A stretch of 64,000 bases of DNA from Thermohalobaculum sp963700775 (lineage in GTDB: Bacteria > Pseudomonadota > Alphaproteobacteria > Rhodobacterales > Rhodobacteraceae): the NCBI GenBank assembly GCA_963700775.1, contig CAVOYU010000005.1:1-64000 (forward strand), written 5' to 3'. This document shows, one piece after another, positions 1-7,638 of the stretch (its first letter is position 1; each line of letters starts with the position of its first letter). The notes beneath the pieces were generated by a model. That model was not told where the DNA came from. It made no database searches and saw nothing but the letters and a program-made list of their open reading frames with translations. Position numbers and translations under genes: made by a program.

Positions 1-99
1 TCGAATTACACGATGATTCAATTGTGAACGCGGATACAAAGGATGCTGGGAAAGTTTCGTTTCTCCAATACGAGGGGGTTGCGCCTCAAAATATGCTTA

Positions 100-948
100 G
101 GGTTGAGACTTATTCAGACCCAGAATGCGATGAGAGTAGCGAGCGCGACGGCGGAGAGGAAGTTGCGGGCGAGCTTGTCGTAACGGGTGGCAATGCGTCT
201 GAAGTCCTTCAGTCGGCAGAATGCGGCCTCGATGCGCCATCGGCTGCGGTAGCGGATCTTGTCATGCCGGATCGGCTTCTTCCGGTTGCAGCGGCCGGGG
301 ATGACGGTCAGCGTTCCGGTGGCTCTCAGGCGCTTGCGCAAGGTGTTGGCGTCATATCCCTTGTCGGCGATGAGGCAGCGCACCGGACCTGCCGCATCCA
401 TCAGTTCGCCGGCCATGGTGACATCGGCGACGTTGCCCGGGGTGAGGCGGAGGATGGCCGGGCGGCCCAGAAGGTCGGTTACCGCATGGATTTTCGTGGT
501 CTGGCCGCCGCGTGAGGGACCGATCGCCTGCGCCTTCGCCCCCCTTTACCGCCATGGGCGGAGCGATGGGCTTTCACATAGGTGGAGTTGATCGAGGCGG
601 AGAGCGCAAGCACGCCTTTGGCGACCAGGGCATCGAGGATGTCAGTCCATATCCGGCGCCGGGACCAGCGGTTGAAGCGATTGTAGATGGTGGTCGGCGG
701 GCCGTACCGGGCGGGGCAGTCCTTCCAGCGGCAGCCGGCCTTCAGCACATGCAGAATGCCGCTGATCACCCGGCGGTCGTCCACCCGCCGCGCGCCCGGC
801 TGGTTCTTCGGCAGATGCGGCTCGATCGCCGCCCATGCATCATCGCTTAACCAGAATAGACCCCTCATCCCCGCCTCCGGCATGAAACTCGAAGGCAGAG
901 AATTCTGATTTGCTAAGCCAGTTCAAGCACCTGATTGGGTTCTGACCC
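100..948 (-). mobile_element. IS5-family insertion sequence (IS427-group type), 849 bp
   Basis: The ends read GGGTTGAGACTTATTCAG on the left and GGGTCAGAACCCAATCAG inward from the right, matching at 11 of 18 positions. TA lies immediately outside both ends (98-99 and 949-950), consistent with a 2-bp target duplication. The 849-bp length and the two overlapping transposase frames fit the IS427 group of IS5. It sits inside an older reading frame that rejoins cleanly when the element is removed, which independently supports these boundaries. Confidence 0.7.
114..868 (-). CDS. IS5-family transposase, orfA/orfB joined by -1 frameshift
   Basis: orfA (868 to 479) starts at an ATG preceded by GGAGG five bases upstream and encodes MRGLFWLSDDAW...CRWKDCPARYGP, the N-terminal domain of IS5-type transposases. 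orfB ends at 114 and carries LIADKGYDAN (second acidic residue) and RWRIEAAFCRLK (glutamate). A run of six G residues (C on the plus strand, 539-544) after AAA is a plausible -1 slippage site. It would fuse HGGKGG to AKAQAIGPSRGG, the normal family sequence. The first DDE aspartate, usually in (I/L)DST.VKAH, is read here as INSTYVKAH, so the enzyme may be inactive unless this subgroup tolerates Asn. Confidence 0.85.
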
Positions 949-1133
949 TAGGCTCTTCCAACATGGAGCAGATCGCAAGACGGACGGAAGGTTGAAGGTT
1001 TCTAGCCGCAAGAAGGCGATTTCTGTGTTCCCGCCACCAATTGACGGATTCACAACGCATGACAAACGGGTTATGAAGGAGCTTGAGGATAAGGAGAGCG
1101 CGGGATCCAACCTCGATCAAGGGCCAGGCGACG

Positions 1134-1325
1134 ATGGGAACGCGGCGTGATGAAACTAAGAGGCAACCGGAGTTCCTATTTGTTTTTCAAGGTAATGATG
1201 CGGGTAAGATGAGTCCCGTGGCGCCACTCAGAACGGCCGATGCGCCATCATCCGAACATGAGCGCGAGAAGATTCTCGAGAAGCGTCGTGAGTTGATACG
1301 GCAATTGGAAAAGTTCGGAATTTAG
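1134..1325 (+). CDS. small hypothetical protein downstream of the interrupted gene
   Basis: A 63-codon frame from an ATG that overlaps the end of the interrupted gene by 17 bases, as in a translationally coupled pair. The C-terminal half (EHEREKILEKRRELIRQLEKFGI) is charged and likely a helix or short coiled coil. No family is recognised. The overlap and less GC-rich composition suggest it belonged to the same acquired unit as the interrupted gene. It could also be a chance ORF. Confidence 0.35.
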   Translation: MGTRRDETKRQPEFLFVFQGNDAGKMSPVAPLRTADAPSSEHEREKILEKRRELIRQLEKFGI

Positions 1326-1354
1326 GCGCATCCAACAACGAGCGCCTCTCGCGT

Positions 1355-1430
1355 GCGACGGCTTCGCCATCGCACCACGGTGGGCTCTTCTTCCCCAGCG
1401 AGCCGTAGCGGAGGGCTCAACCCCACCGAT
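1355..1430. repeat. hairpin and degenerate palindromic repeat left of the IS110 gene
   Basis: Bases 1355-1373 form a stem-loop (GCGACGGC, TTC loop, GCCATCGC, one mismatch). Just after it lies a longer imperfect inverted repeat that begins GGTGGGCTC and ends in CCCACCGAT. The terminal GGTGGG/CCCACCGAT matches the cleaner palindromes at 2664-2728 on the other side of the IS110 transposase. These look like copies of one repetitive extragenic palindrome family. Confidence 0.4.
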
Positions 1431-1498
1431 CCCGCGCAGCCCCCGCGCAGGGTGGCTTGAAAACCGACCCTCACCCGCCCGCCAGCCCGTAGCAACCA

Positions 1499-2434
1499 TT
1501 AACGGCCGACGGCTCTTTCGGTCCACGGGGTTCCGCGCTGGACGACGGTGTTGGCGTAGATCAGGAGCTTTCGCGCGCAGGCGATGAGGGCGGCCTTGTG
1601 GGCCTTGCCACGGGCAACGAGGCGCTTGTAGAGCGCGACGAGGGCCGTGTTCCAGCGGAAGGCCGCTGGCAGCGCGGCGGCGAACAGCGAGCGGCGCAGC
1701 CGGCCGCGCCCGCCTGCAATGTGGCGCTGGCCCTTGCGCGGGCCGCTGTCGTCGTCGAAGGGTGCCAGGCCGGCGAGGGCGGCGGCTTCCTCGCGGCTGA
1801 CGCGGCCGAGCTCGGGCAGGCGGATGACGAGGGCGAGCGCGGTGCGCTCGCCGATGCCGGGGACGCTTTGGACGAGATCGAGGCGCCGGGCCAGGTCGGC
1901 ATGGGTGCGCAGCTCTCCGGTGATGCGCCGCATCTCGGTCGCGCGCCGCACCTTCAGCCGCGCGATGTCGGCGCGCACGAGACGCCGGTGGCGCGGATCG
2001 TCGAGCTGCTCGAGCCGGGTCTTGAAGCGGGCGATGTCCTCCTCGATCTGCTCGACGAAGGTCAACTGCCGGGCCAGTTCGGCCAGGCGCGCGTCGGGCT
2101 CCCGGCACGGCTGGTCGTCCAGCGCCGCGACGGCGGCGATCAGCGCCGCATCGAGCGTATCGTTCTTGGCCCGGCGCAGATGGACCCGCGCATAGGCCCG
2201 CACCTGGGCCGGCTGCAGCACCAGGACGGGGCATCCCGCGGCCCGCAAATGCCGGACCACGCCCTGCTCGTAGCCGCCGCTGGCCTCGATGCCGACGCGC
2301 GTGACGCCGACCTCGGCCAGCGCCCGGTGCAGGCGCCGCCAGCCCCGCAATGTGTTCTCGACCCGCCAATGCGCGGCCTGACCGTGCACGGCCACGTCGA
2401 GCTTGTCCTTGGCCGTATCGATGCCGGCCACCAA
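1499..2434 (-). CDS. IS110-family transposase (DEDD type)
   Basis: The 311-residue protein has the two-part architecture of IS110 enzymes. An N-terminal RuvC-like DEDD domain shows AGIDTAKDKLDVAV, VGIEASGGYE and a KNDTLDAALIA motif. The C-terminal Transposase_20 half shows VPGIGERTALALV and the serine-bearing GGRGRLRRSLFAAA motif. The predicted start is TTG; the frame stays open upstream (TKITQTITLV), so the true start may be earlier. IS110 elements lack terminal inverted repeats, so the element boundary is not assigned. Non-coding flanks of IS110 elements can encode a bridge RNA; both flanks here (1326-1498 and 2435-2585) are open for this. The gene is uninterrupted and may be functional. 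Confidence 0.9.
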   Translation of the reverse strand: MVAGIDTAKDKLDVAVHGQAAHWRVENTLRGWRRLHRALAEVGVTRVGIEASGGYEQGVVRHLRAAGCPVLVLQPAQVRAYARVHLRRAKNDTLDAALIAAVAALDDQPCREPDARLAELARQLTFVEQIEEDIARFKTRLEQLDDPRHRRLVRADIARLKVRRATEMRRITGELRTHADLARRLDLVQSVPGIGERTALALVIRLPELGRVSREEAAALAGLAPFDDDSGPRKGQRHIAGGRGRLRRSLFAAALPAAFRWNTALVALYKRLVARGKAHKAALIACARKLLIYANTVVQRGTPWTERAVGR

Positions 2435-2585
2435 TGTGATAGTCTGTGTAATCTTCGTCGATCCCCGCCTTGTGAAGCGAACCAGGCTGTTCCGGCAACC
2501 ATCCGGGTCCGATGAAGATGCTGACGACGATCCCGCTACGCGACAGCCACAAATGGCTCAGGGTGGGCCCGATCCGATCGCCAGC

Positions 2586-2617
2586 GGCCTGCTGCGGGAG
2601 GCCTCCCGCAGCAGGCC
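2586..2617. repeat. perfect 32-bp palindrome
   Basis: GGCCTGCTGCGGGAGG is followed directly by its exact reverse complement with no loop. It lies in gene-free sequence about 150 bp upstream of the IS110 transposase start. It could be a cruciform-forming REP-type element, a bidirectional terminator without a U-tract, or a transposition target. No gene overlaps it. Confidence 0.75.
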
Positions 2618-2663
2618 ATTCCTCTCGGAACGCGTCCTTGATAGCCGGTTTCGCTATTACAAG

Positions 2664-2728
2664 GGTGGGTTCTTCGAACCCACCGATTGCGCGGCGGTTC
2701 CTCCCTCGGTGGGTTCGGAGAACCCACC
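2664..2728. repeat. two tandem copies of a 21-bp palindrome
   Basis: Two palindromes with arms GGTGGGTTC and GAACCCACC lie at 2664-2684 (centre TTC) and 2708-2728 (centre GGA), 23 bases apart. The first is followed by CGATTGCGC, similar to the CGATCCCGCGC after the degenerate copy near 1430. The spacing and identical arms indicate a repeat family rather than chance. Confidence 0.7.
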
Positions 2729-2828
2729 CTACCGCGGAGTCAGGCGCCTCCGCCTCGCCCTGCCCATCCCCGACGCCCGTGGCACCCGCACCCTGGGCGC
2801 AACCCTCCATGTCCGCGCCACCCCGGCC

Positions 2829-2901
2829 ATCCGTCAATCCCGCGAAGGCGGGAAATCCCCGGCCCGGGCCTGCGAGGTCCCCCGCCTGCGCGGGGACGAC
2901 G
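2829..2901. repeat. REP-like double-hairpin unit, copy 1
   Basis: The unit has a first hairpin (CCCGCGAAGGCGGG), a GC-rich linker with CCCCGGCCCG, then a second hairpin with CCGCCTGCGCGGGGACGAC. The same layout recurs at 2974-3043. This is a common kind of repetitive extragenic palindrome in GC-rich proteobacteria. It does not code. Confidence 0.7.
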
Positions 2902-2973
2902 GTGAGGGGGCGGGGCGCCGGCGCCCATGCCGGTGTGGTGGCTCCGGTCCTGACGCACCGGCGCCACCCCACC

Positions 2974-3043
2974 CATCCGTCATTCCCGCGAAGGCGGGAA
3001 TCCCCGGCCCGGCCCGGCGAGGTCCCCGCCTGCGCGGGGACGA
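2974..3043. repeat. REP-like double-hairpin unit, copy 2
   Basis: Second copy, in the same orientation as the unit at 2829 and about 145 bp away. It begins ATCCGTCATTCCCGCG, shows CCCGCGAAGGCGGG, and ends GTCCCCGCCTGCGCGGGGAC before GACAGCGAG. The two copies differ at a few positions only. Confidence 0.7.
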
Positions 3044-3531
3044 CAGCGAGAGAGCGGGGGCGAGAGAGCGGCGGCGAGAGGGCGGGGGCGAGGGGGCGGC
3101 GACCCCGCCCGACCCGTTCCGGGCACCCCTGCTCGCACCCCTCTCTCACACCCCGTCTCAAACACCCATTTTTGGAAAATCCTTTGATCCCAATACCTTG
3201 ACCCCCTGCTCAACATTGAGCAGGCTTGCGCACGGCCCGGCGGGCGCCTCCCGACCCCTCCCGGCCCCCTCCCGGCCCCCTCCGGCCGGGGCTCCGGCCG
3301 GAGCTCCGGCCCCCTCGCCCCGCACCTCTCCCTTGCCGGGGCGCGGGGATGGGGGTAACACTCCGGCCCATGCCACATCCGGTGATGTCCTGTCCGATGG
3401 TGTTCGATCTGGCCGACCGCGCCCGCCTGCCCTGGCGGTTCCACGGCCGGATGGCCAGCGCCGTCCGGCCGGGCTGAGCGCGCCCCGCCGCGCCCGCCCG
3501 CCCCCCTGCGACACGCCAAGGAGACCAAGCC
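3044..3531. other. gene-free, G/C-biased spacer upstream of leuC
   Basis: No supported gene. 3044-3105 is a low-complexity G-rich run of GAGAGCGGGGGC-like units. 3205-3224 is an inverted repeat (CCTGCTCAA, CA loop, TTGAGCAGG). 3240-3310 is C-rich with repeated CCCGGCCCCCT and a GCTCCGGCCGGAGC palindrome. The leuC ribosome-binding site (AAGGAGA) lies just before 3532. Any leuC promoter is not obvious. Confidence 0.5.
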
Positions 3532-4952
3532 ATGACCGCCACCCCTTCGCCGACGACGCTTTACGACAAGATCTGGGACGCCCATGTCGTCGACACCTCG
3601 GACGACGGCACCTGCCTGCTCTACATCGACCGCCACCTGGTCCACGAGGTCACCAGCCCGCAGGCCTTCGAGGGCCTGCGCCTGGCCGGCCGCAAGGTGC
3701 GCGCGCCCCGAGGCGACGCTGGCGGTGCCCGACCACAACGTGGCCACCACCCTCGACCGCAACGAGGGGATCAAGGACGAGGAGAGCCGCATCCAGGTCG
3801 AGACCCTGCGCGAGAACGCCCGCAACTTCGGCATCGAGCTCTTCGACGTCGACGACCCGCGCCAGGGCATCGTCCACATCATCGGCCCGGAGCAGGGGCT
3901 GACCCAGCCCGGCATGACCATCGTCTGCGGCGACAGCCACACCGCCACCCACGGCGCCTTCGGCGCGCTGGCCCACGGCATCGGCACCTCCGAGGTCGAG
4001 CACGTGCTGGCGACCCAGACGCTGATCCAGAAGAAGTCGAAGAACATGAAGGTCGAGGTCACCGGCAAGCTGGCGCCCGGCGTCTCCGCCAAGGACATCA
4101 CGCTCTCGGTGATCGGCAGGACCGGCACCGCCGGCGGCACCGGCCACGTGATCGAGTATTGCGGCGAGGCGATCCGCGATCTTTCCATGGAAGGGCGGAT
4201 GACCGTCTGCAACATGGCGATCGAGGGCGGCGCCCGGGCCGGGCTGGTGGCGCCCGACGAGAAGACCTTCGCCTATCTCAAGGGCCGCCCCAAGGCGCCG
4301 AAGGGCGCCCAGTGGGAGATGGCGGTCGCCTACTGGAAGACCCTGAAGACCGACGAGGGCGCGAAGTTCGACAAGGTGGTGACGCTGCGGGGCGAGGACA
4401 TCGCCCCGGTGGTCACCTGGGGCACCAGCCCCGAGGACGTGCTGCCGATCACCGGCGAGCGTGCCCGACCCGGCCGATTTCGCCGATCCCGGCAAGCAGG
4501 CGGCGGCCAAGCGCTCGCTCGCCTACATGGGGCTGAAGCCCGGCACGCCGCTCAGCCAGGTGGCGATCGACACGGTCTTCATCGGCTCCTGCACCAACGG
4601 CCGCATCGAGGACCTGCGCGCGGTGGCCAAGATCGTCGAGGGCAAGAAGGTGAAGCCGGGGCTGAGGGCGATGGTCGTGCCGGGCTCGGGCCTGGTGCGC
4701 GCCCAGGCCGAGGAGGAGGGCATCGCCGAGATCCTGATCGCCGCCGGCTTCGACTGGCGGCTGGCGGGCTGCTCGATGTGCCTCGGCATGAACCCGGACC
4801 AGTTGGCACCCGGCGAGCGCTGCGCCTCGACCTCGAACCGCAACTTCGAGGGCCGGCAGGGCAAGGGCGGGCGCACCCATCTCGTCAGCCCCGCCATGGC
4901 GGCGGCCGCGGCCCTGACCGGACGGCTCACCGACGTGCGCGAGTTGATCTGA
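3532..4952 (+). pseudogene. leuC: 3-isopropylmalate dehydratase large subunit, two frameshifts
   Basis: LeuC with LeuD isomerises 2-isopropylmalate to 3-isopropylmalate in leucine synthesis. The reading is MTATPSPTTLYDKIWDAHVV to KVRAP in one frame, then PEATLAVPDHN to VLPITGE in the next, then VPDPADFADP to the stop in the third. The aconitase-family 4Fe-4S cysteines are present in IGSCTNGR and GCSMCLGMN, as is GDSHTATHGAFG. Each junction is explained by one extra base: a C in the CCCC run near 3706-3709, and one base near 4457. No other damage is visible, so a sequencing error is likelier than real loss. It is followed 20 bases later by leuD. Confidence 0.9.
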
Positions 4953-4972
4953 GAGATATCGGGAGAACGACC

Positions 4973-5593
4973 ATGGAAAAGTTCACCACCCTGACCGCCG
5001 TCGCCGCGCCGCTGCCGATGATCAATGTCGACACCGACATGATCATCCCGAAGCAGTTCCTGAAGACGATCAAGCGGTCCGGCCTCGGCAAGAACCTGTT
5101 CGACGAGATGCGCTACCGCGACGACGGGTCGGAGAATCCGGACTTCGTGCTGAACAGGCCCGCCTACAGGGGCGCCAAGATCATCGTCGCGGGCGACAAT
5201 TTCGGCTGCGGCTCCAGCCGCGAGCACGCCCCCTGGGCGCTGCTGGACTTCGGCATCCGCTGCGTGATCGCGCCCTCGTTCGCCGACATCTTCCACAACA
5301 ACTGCTTCAAGAACGGCATCCTGCCGATCACCCTGCCGCAGGAGGACGTTGACAAGCTGATGGACGACGCCAACCGTGGCGCCAATGCCATCATCACCGT
5401 CGACCTCGAGAACCAGGTCATCACCGGGCCGGACGGGGGCGAGATCCGGTTCGAGATCGACCCGTTCAAGAAGCATTGCCTGCTGAACGGGCTCGACGAC
5501 ATCGGGCTGACCATGGAGAAGGAGCGGAGCATCTCCGCCTACGAGGCGAAGCACCGCGCCGCCCAGCCCTGGCTGACCTCGTCCGGCGCGTGA
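4973..5593 (+). CDS. leuD: 3-isopropylmalate dehydratase small subunit
   Basis: A 206-residue protein of normal LeuD length, carrying the swivel-domain motif GDNFGCGSSREHAPWAL and the N-terminal INVDTDMIIPKQFLKTI. It forms the cytoplasmic heterodimer with LeuC. The ATG at 4973 lies 20 bases after the leuC stop and follows GGGAGAACGACC. It is intact, which makes the two leuC frameshifts next to it more suspicious. leuB is not seen downstream. Confidence 0.97.
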   Translation: MEKFTTLTAVAAPLPMINVDTDMIIPKQFLKTIKRSGLGKNLFDEMRYRDDGSENPDFVLNRPAYRGAKIIVAGDNFGCGSSREHAPWALLDFGIRCVIAPSFADIFHNNCFKNGILPITLPQEDVDKLMDDANRGANAIITVDLENQVITGPDGGEIRFEIDPFKKHCLLNGLDDIGLTMEKERSISAYEAKHRAAQPWLTSSGA

Positions 5594-6768
5594 CGCAACG
5601 GGCGGCGCTGGCTCTCTGCGCCGGGCTGGCGCTGGCCGGGGCCGCCGCTGCGGAAGCGCCCTGGGAAGCGAAGGCCGAAGGATCGATCCGGGTCGCCGTT
5701 TTCAATGTAGGGATGGTGCGCAAGGGCGCCGGGCTGCTCGCCGCCGAAATCGAGGCCGGCAGCCCGCAGGTTGACGCGGTGGCCGAGATCATCCTGCGGG
5801 TTCGGCCCGATATCCTGCTGCTGATCAAGTTCGACCGCGACCCGGCGCACCGGGCGCTGGCGGGGTTTGCCGGCCGGTTGCGCGCCGGGGTGGCGGGGCT
5901 GCCGGGGCTCGACTTTCCGTTCCTCTACCAGGGGCCGGTGAATGCGGGACTGCCATCGGGCCTCGATCTCGACGGCGACGGGCGGAGCTACGGGCCGCGC
6001 GACGCATTTGGCTATGGCCGCTTTCCGGGCCAGCACGGCATGGCGCTCCTGAGCCGGCTGCCGATCGACTTCGATCGCATCCACAGCTTCCAGCGATTCC
6101 GGTGGGCGGCGATGCCAGACGCTGACCGGCCCCTGAATCCCGACGGTACGCCGTTCCACACCGACGCGGTCTGGCAGGCGCTGCGGCTGAGTTCCGCCAG
6201 CCACTGGGACGTTCCGGTCGCCCTGCCGGGCGGGCAGGTGCTGCATCTGCTGGCCGCCCATGCGACGCCGCCGGTCTTCGACGGGCCGGAGGATTTCAAC
6301 GGCCGGCGCAACGCCGACGAGATCCGGCTGCTCGGCGCCATCGCGGCGGGGGCGGACTGGCCCGAGGACGACCGGGGCCGGCGCGGCGGGCTGAAGGCGG
6401 GGGAGCCGTTCGTGATCGCGGGGGACCTGAACTCGGATCCTTTCGACGGCGACTCGCGGCACGAGGCGATTGCCGCCCTGCTGGACGATCCGCTGCTGCA
6501 GGACCCGGCGCCGGCCAGTGCGGGCGGGGCGGAGGCGTCCGATCCGGGGCATGCCGGGCCGGCGGCCCTCGACACGGCGGATTTCAGGGACGGGGCGCCG
6601 GGAAACCTCCGGGTCGACTACGTGCTGCCCTCGGTCGGGCTGCGGGTCACCGGGGCGGGGGTGTTCTGGCCTGTCGGCGCCGATCCGCTGGCGCGGCTGG
6701 TGGCGGGCGGAAAGCCGCCGGCGAGTTCGGACCACCGGCTGGTCTGGGTGGATGTCGTCGCGGAGTAG
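5590..6768 (+). CDS. secreted endonuclease/exonuclease/phosphatase family protein
   Basis: The GTG start overlaps the leuD stop codon (GTGA), giving 392 residues with an N-terminal signal peptide (MTQRAALALCAGLALAGAAAAEA). The mature part has the EEP fold signatures: IRVAVFNVG at the start, PDILLLIKF, VIAGDLNSDPFDG and the C-terminal SSDHRLVWVD. Members act on phosphodiesters with a divalent metal; the substrate cannot be told here. A gene of this family next to leuD is common in Rhodobacterales-type genomes. The glutamate of the usual 'D(I)(I)(A/G)LQE' motif is replaced by LLIKFDRD, a variant seen in this subgroup. Confidence 0.85.
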   Translation: MTQRAALALCAGLALAGAAAAEAPWEAKAEGSIRVAVFNVGMVRKGAGLLAAEIEAGSPQVDAVAEIILRVRPDILLLIKFDRDPAHRALAGFAGRLRAGVAGLPGLDFPFLYQGPVNAGLPSGLDLDGDGRSYGPRDAFGYGRFPGQHGMALLSRLPIDFDRIHSFQRFRWAAMPDADRPLNPDGTPFHTDAVWQALRLSSASHWDVPVALPGGQVLHLLAAHATPPVFDGPEDFNGRRNADEIRLLGAIAAGADWPEDDRGRRGGLKAGEPFVIAGDLNSDPFDGDSRHEAIAALLDDPLLQDPAPASAGGAEASDPGHAGPAALDTADFRDGAPGNLRVDYVLPSVGLRVTGAGVFWPVGADPLARLVAGGKPPASSDHRLVWVDVVAE

Positions 6769-6790
6769 CGCGGCGTCCCGGGCCTGACCA

Positions 6791-6817
6791 GGGCCCCCGA
6801 CGGCCGGCACGGGGCCC
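6791..6817. terminator. possible bidirectional hairpin between convergent genes
   Basis: GGGCCCC and GGGGCCC flank a 13-base loop between the ends of the EEP gene and the leftward ThiF gene. There is only a short TT after the stem, so it is weak as a Rho-independent terminator. Confidence 0.3.
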
Positions 6818-6878
6818 TTCGGGATCTTGGCCCAGGGCCGGGGCATTGGAGGCAATCTCCCGAAGTACAGCCGGCGGC

Positions 6879-7634
6879 TCAGAGCCCGGCGCAGACCGGG
6901 CAGCCCCTGCGCTTCGCCACCCGGATGATGCGGGTCTCCGCCTGCAACGCGTCGTAGAGCATCAGGCGCCCGTCCAGCGGTTCGCCGGTCTCCGTGATCA
7001 GCTTCACCGCCTCGACCGCCTGCATGGCGCCGACCACGCCCGCCATGGCGCCGAGCACGCCTGCCTCGGCGCAGGCGGGGACCAGGCCGGGGGCGGGGCT
7101 GTCCGGGAAGATGCATTCGTAGCAGGGGCCGCCGAGCCAGGGGCGGAAGACGCTGACCTGCCCCTCCCAGCGGCCGATGGCGGCAAAGACGAGGGGCTTG
7201 CGGTTCTCGGCCGCCACCCGGTTCACGAGGTAACGGGTCGAGAAGTTGTCCGAGCCGTCGATCACCAGGTCGTAGGCGCCGATCAGGGCCGCCGCGTTGT
7301 CCTCGCCGAGCCGGACGGCGTGGGGCACGAGCGCCACGTGCGGGTTGATCCGTCCGACCGCGCGCCCGGCGCTTTCGACCTTGGGGTTGCCGACCTCGCC
7401 GGTGGCGTGCAGCACCTGGCGCTGGAGGTTGGAGAGCGAGACGGCGTCATCGTCGATCACGCCGAGCGTCCCGACGCCGGCCGCCGCGAGGTAGAGAATC
7501 GCCGGCGATCCGAGACCCCCGGCGCCGATCACCAGCACCCTCGCCGCCTTCAGCCGCTGCTGGCCGGGGCCGCCGATCTCGTGCAGCACGATGTGCCGGG
7601 CATAGCGTTCCAGTTCTTCCGGCGTGAAGCCCAT
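6879..7634 (-). CDS. HesA/MoeB/ThiF family adenylyltransferase
   Basis: A 251-residue E1-like enzyme that adenylates the C-terminal Gly-Gly of a sulfur-carrier protein (ThiS/MoaD type) in the cytoplasm. Seen: nucleotide motif GAGGLGS (residues 37-43), VIDDDAVSLSNLQRQ, the DGSDNFSTRYL segment and two zinc CxxC pairs (CYEC and CPVC). There is no C-terminal rhodanese domain, so it is the short MoeB/ThiF form. It starts five bases after the GST gene and ends the coaBC-to-thiF leftward run. The context with cysK fits a sulfur-transfer role, but MoeB and ThiF cannot be separated from sequence alone. Confidence 0.88.
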   Translation of the reverse strand: MGFTPEELERYARHIVLHEIGGPGQQRLKAARVLVIGAGGLGSPAILYLAAAGVGTLGVIDDDAVSLSNLQRQVLHATGEVGNPKVESAGRAVGRINPHVALVPHAVRLGEDNAAALIGAYDLVIDGSDNFSTRYLVNRVAAENRKPLVFAAIGRWEGQVSVFRPWLGGPCYECIFPDSPAPGLVPACAEAGVLGAMAGVVGAMQAVEAVKLITETGEPLDGRLMLYDALQAETRIIRVAKRRGCPVCAGL

Positions 7635-7638
7635 CCGG

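Larger units (their letters stand above)
1..1150 (+). pseudogene. IS-interrupted deaminase-like gene, C-terminal part (anti-phage dCTP deaminase-like)
   Basis: A rightward frame is open from the window edge to base 99, is cut by the IS element at 100-948, and resumes at 951 to a TGA at 1148-1150. Deleting the element plus one copy of its TA duplication joins the halves in frame (codon A99-G951-G952). The rejoined tail contains ELHDDSI, VSFLQYEGVAPQN, a LF...DRKTDG segment and PPPIDGF. From memory these resemble the C-terminal end of deoxycytidylate-deaminase-type proteins such as anti-phage DcdV. The zinc-binding catalytic part would lie left of the window, so the family call is inference. 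As it stands the frame runs on into the IS as antisense and loses about its last 66 codons. Confidence 0.5.

Noticed and set aside
3700..4465. Programmed frameshifting in leuC
   Set aside because: The two junctions lack a slippery-site-plus-structure arrangement, and leuC is not known to use recoding. Similar breaks in three other genes favour sequence error.
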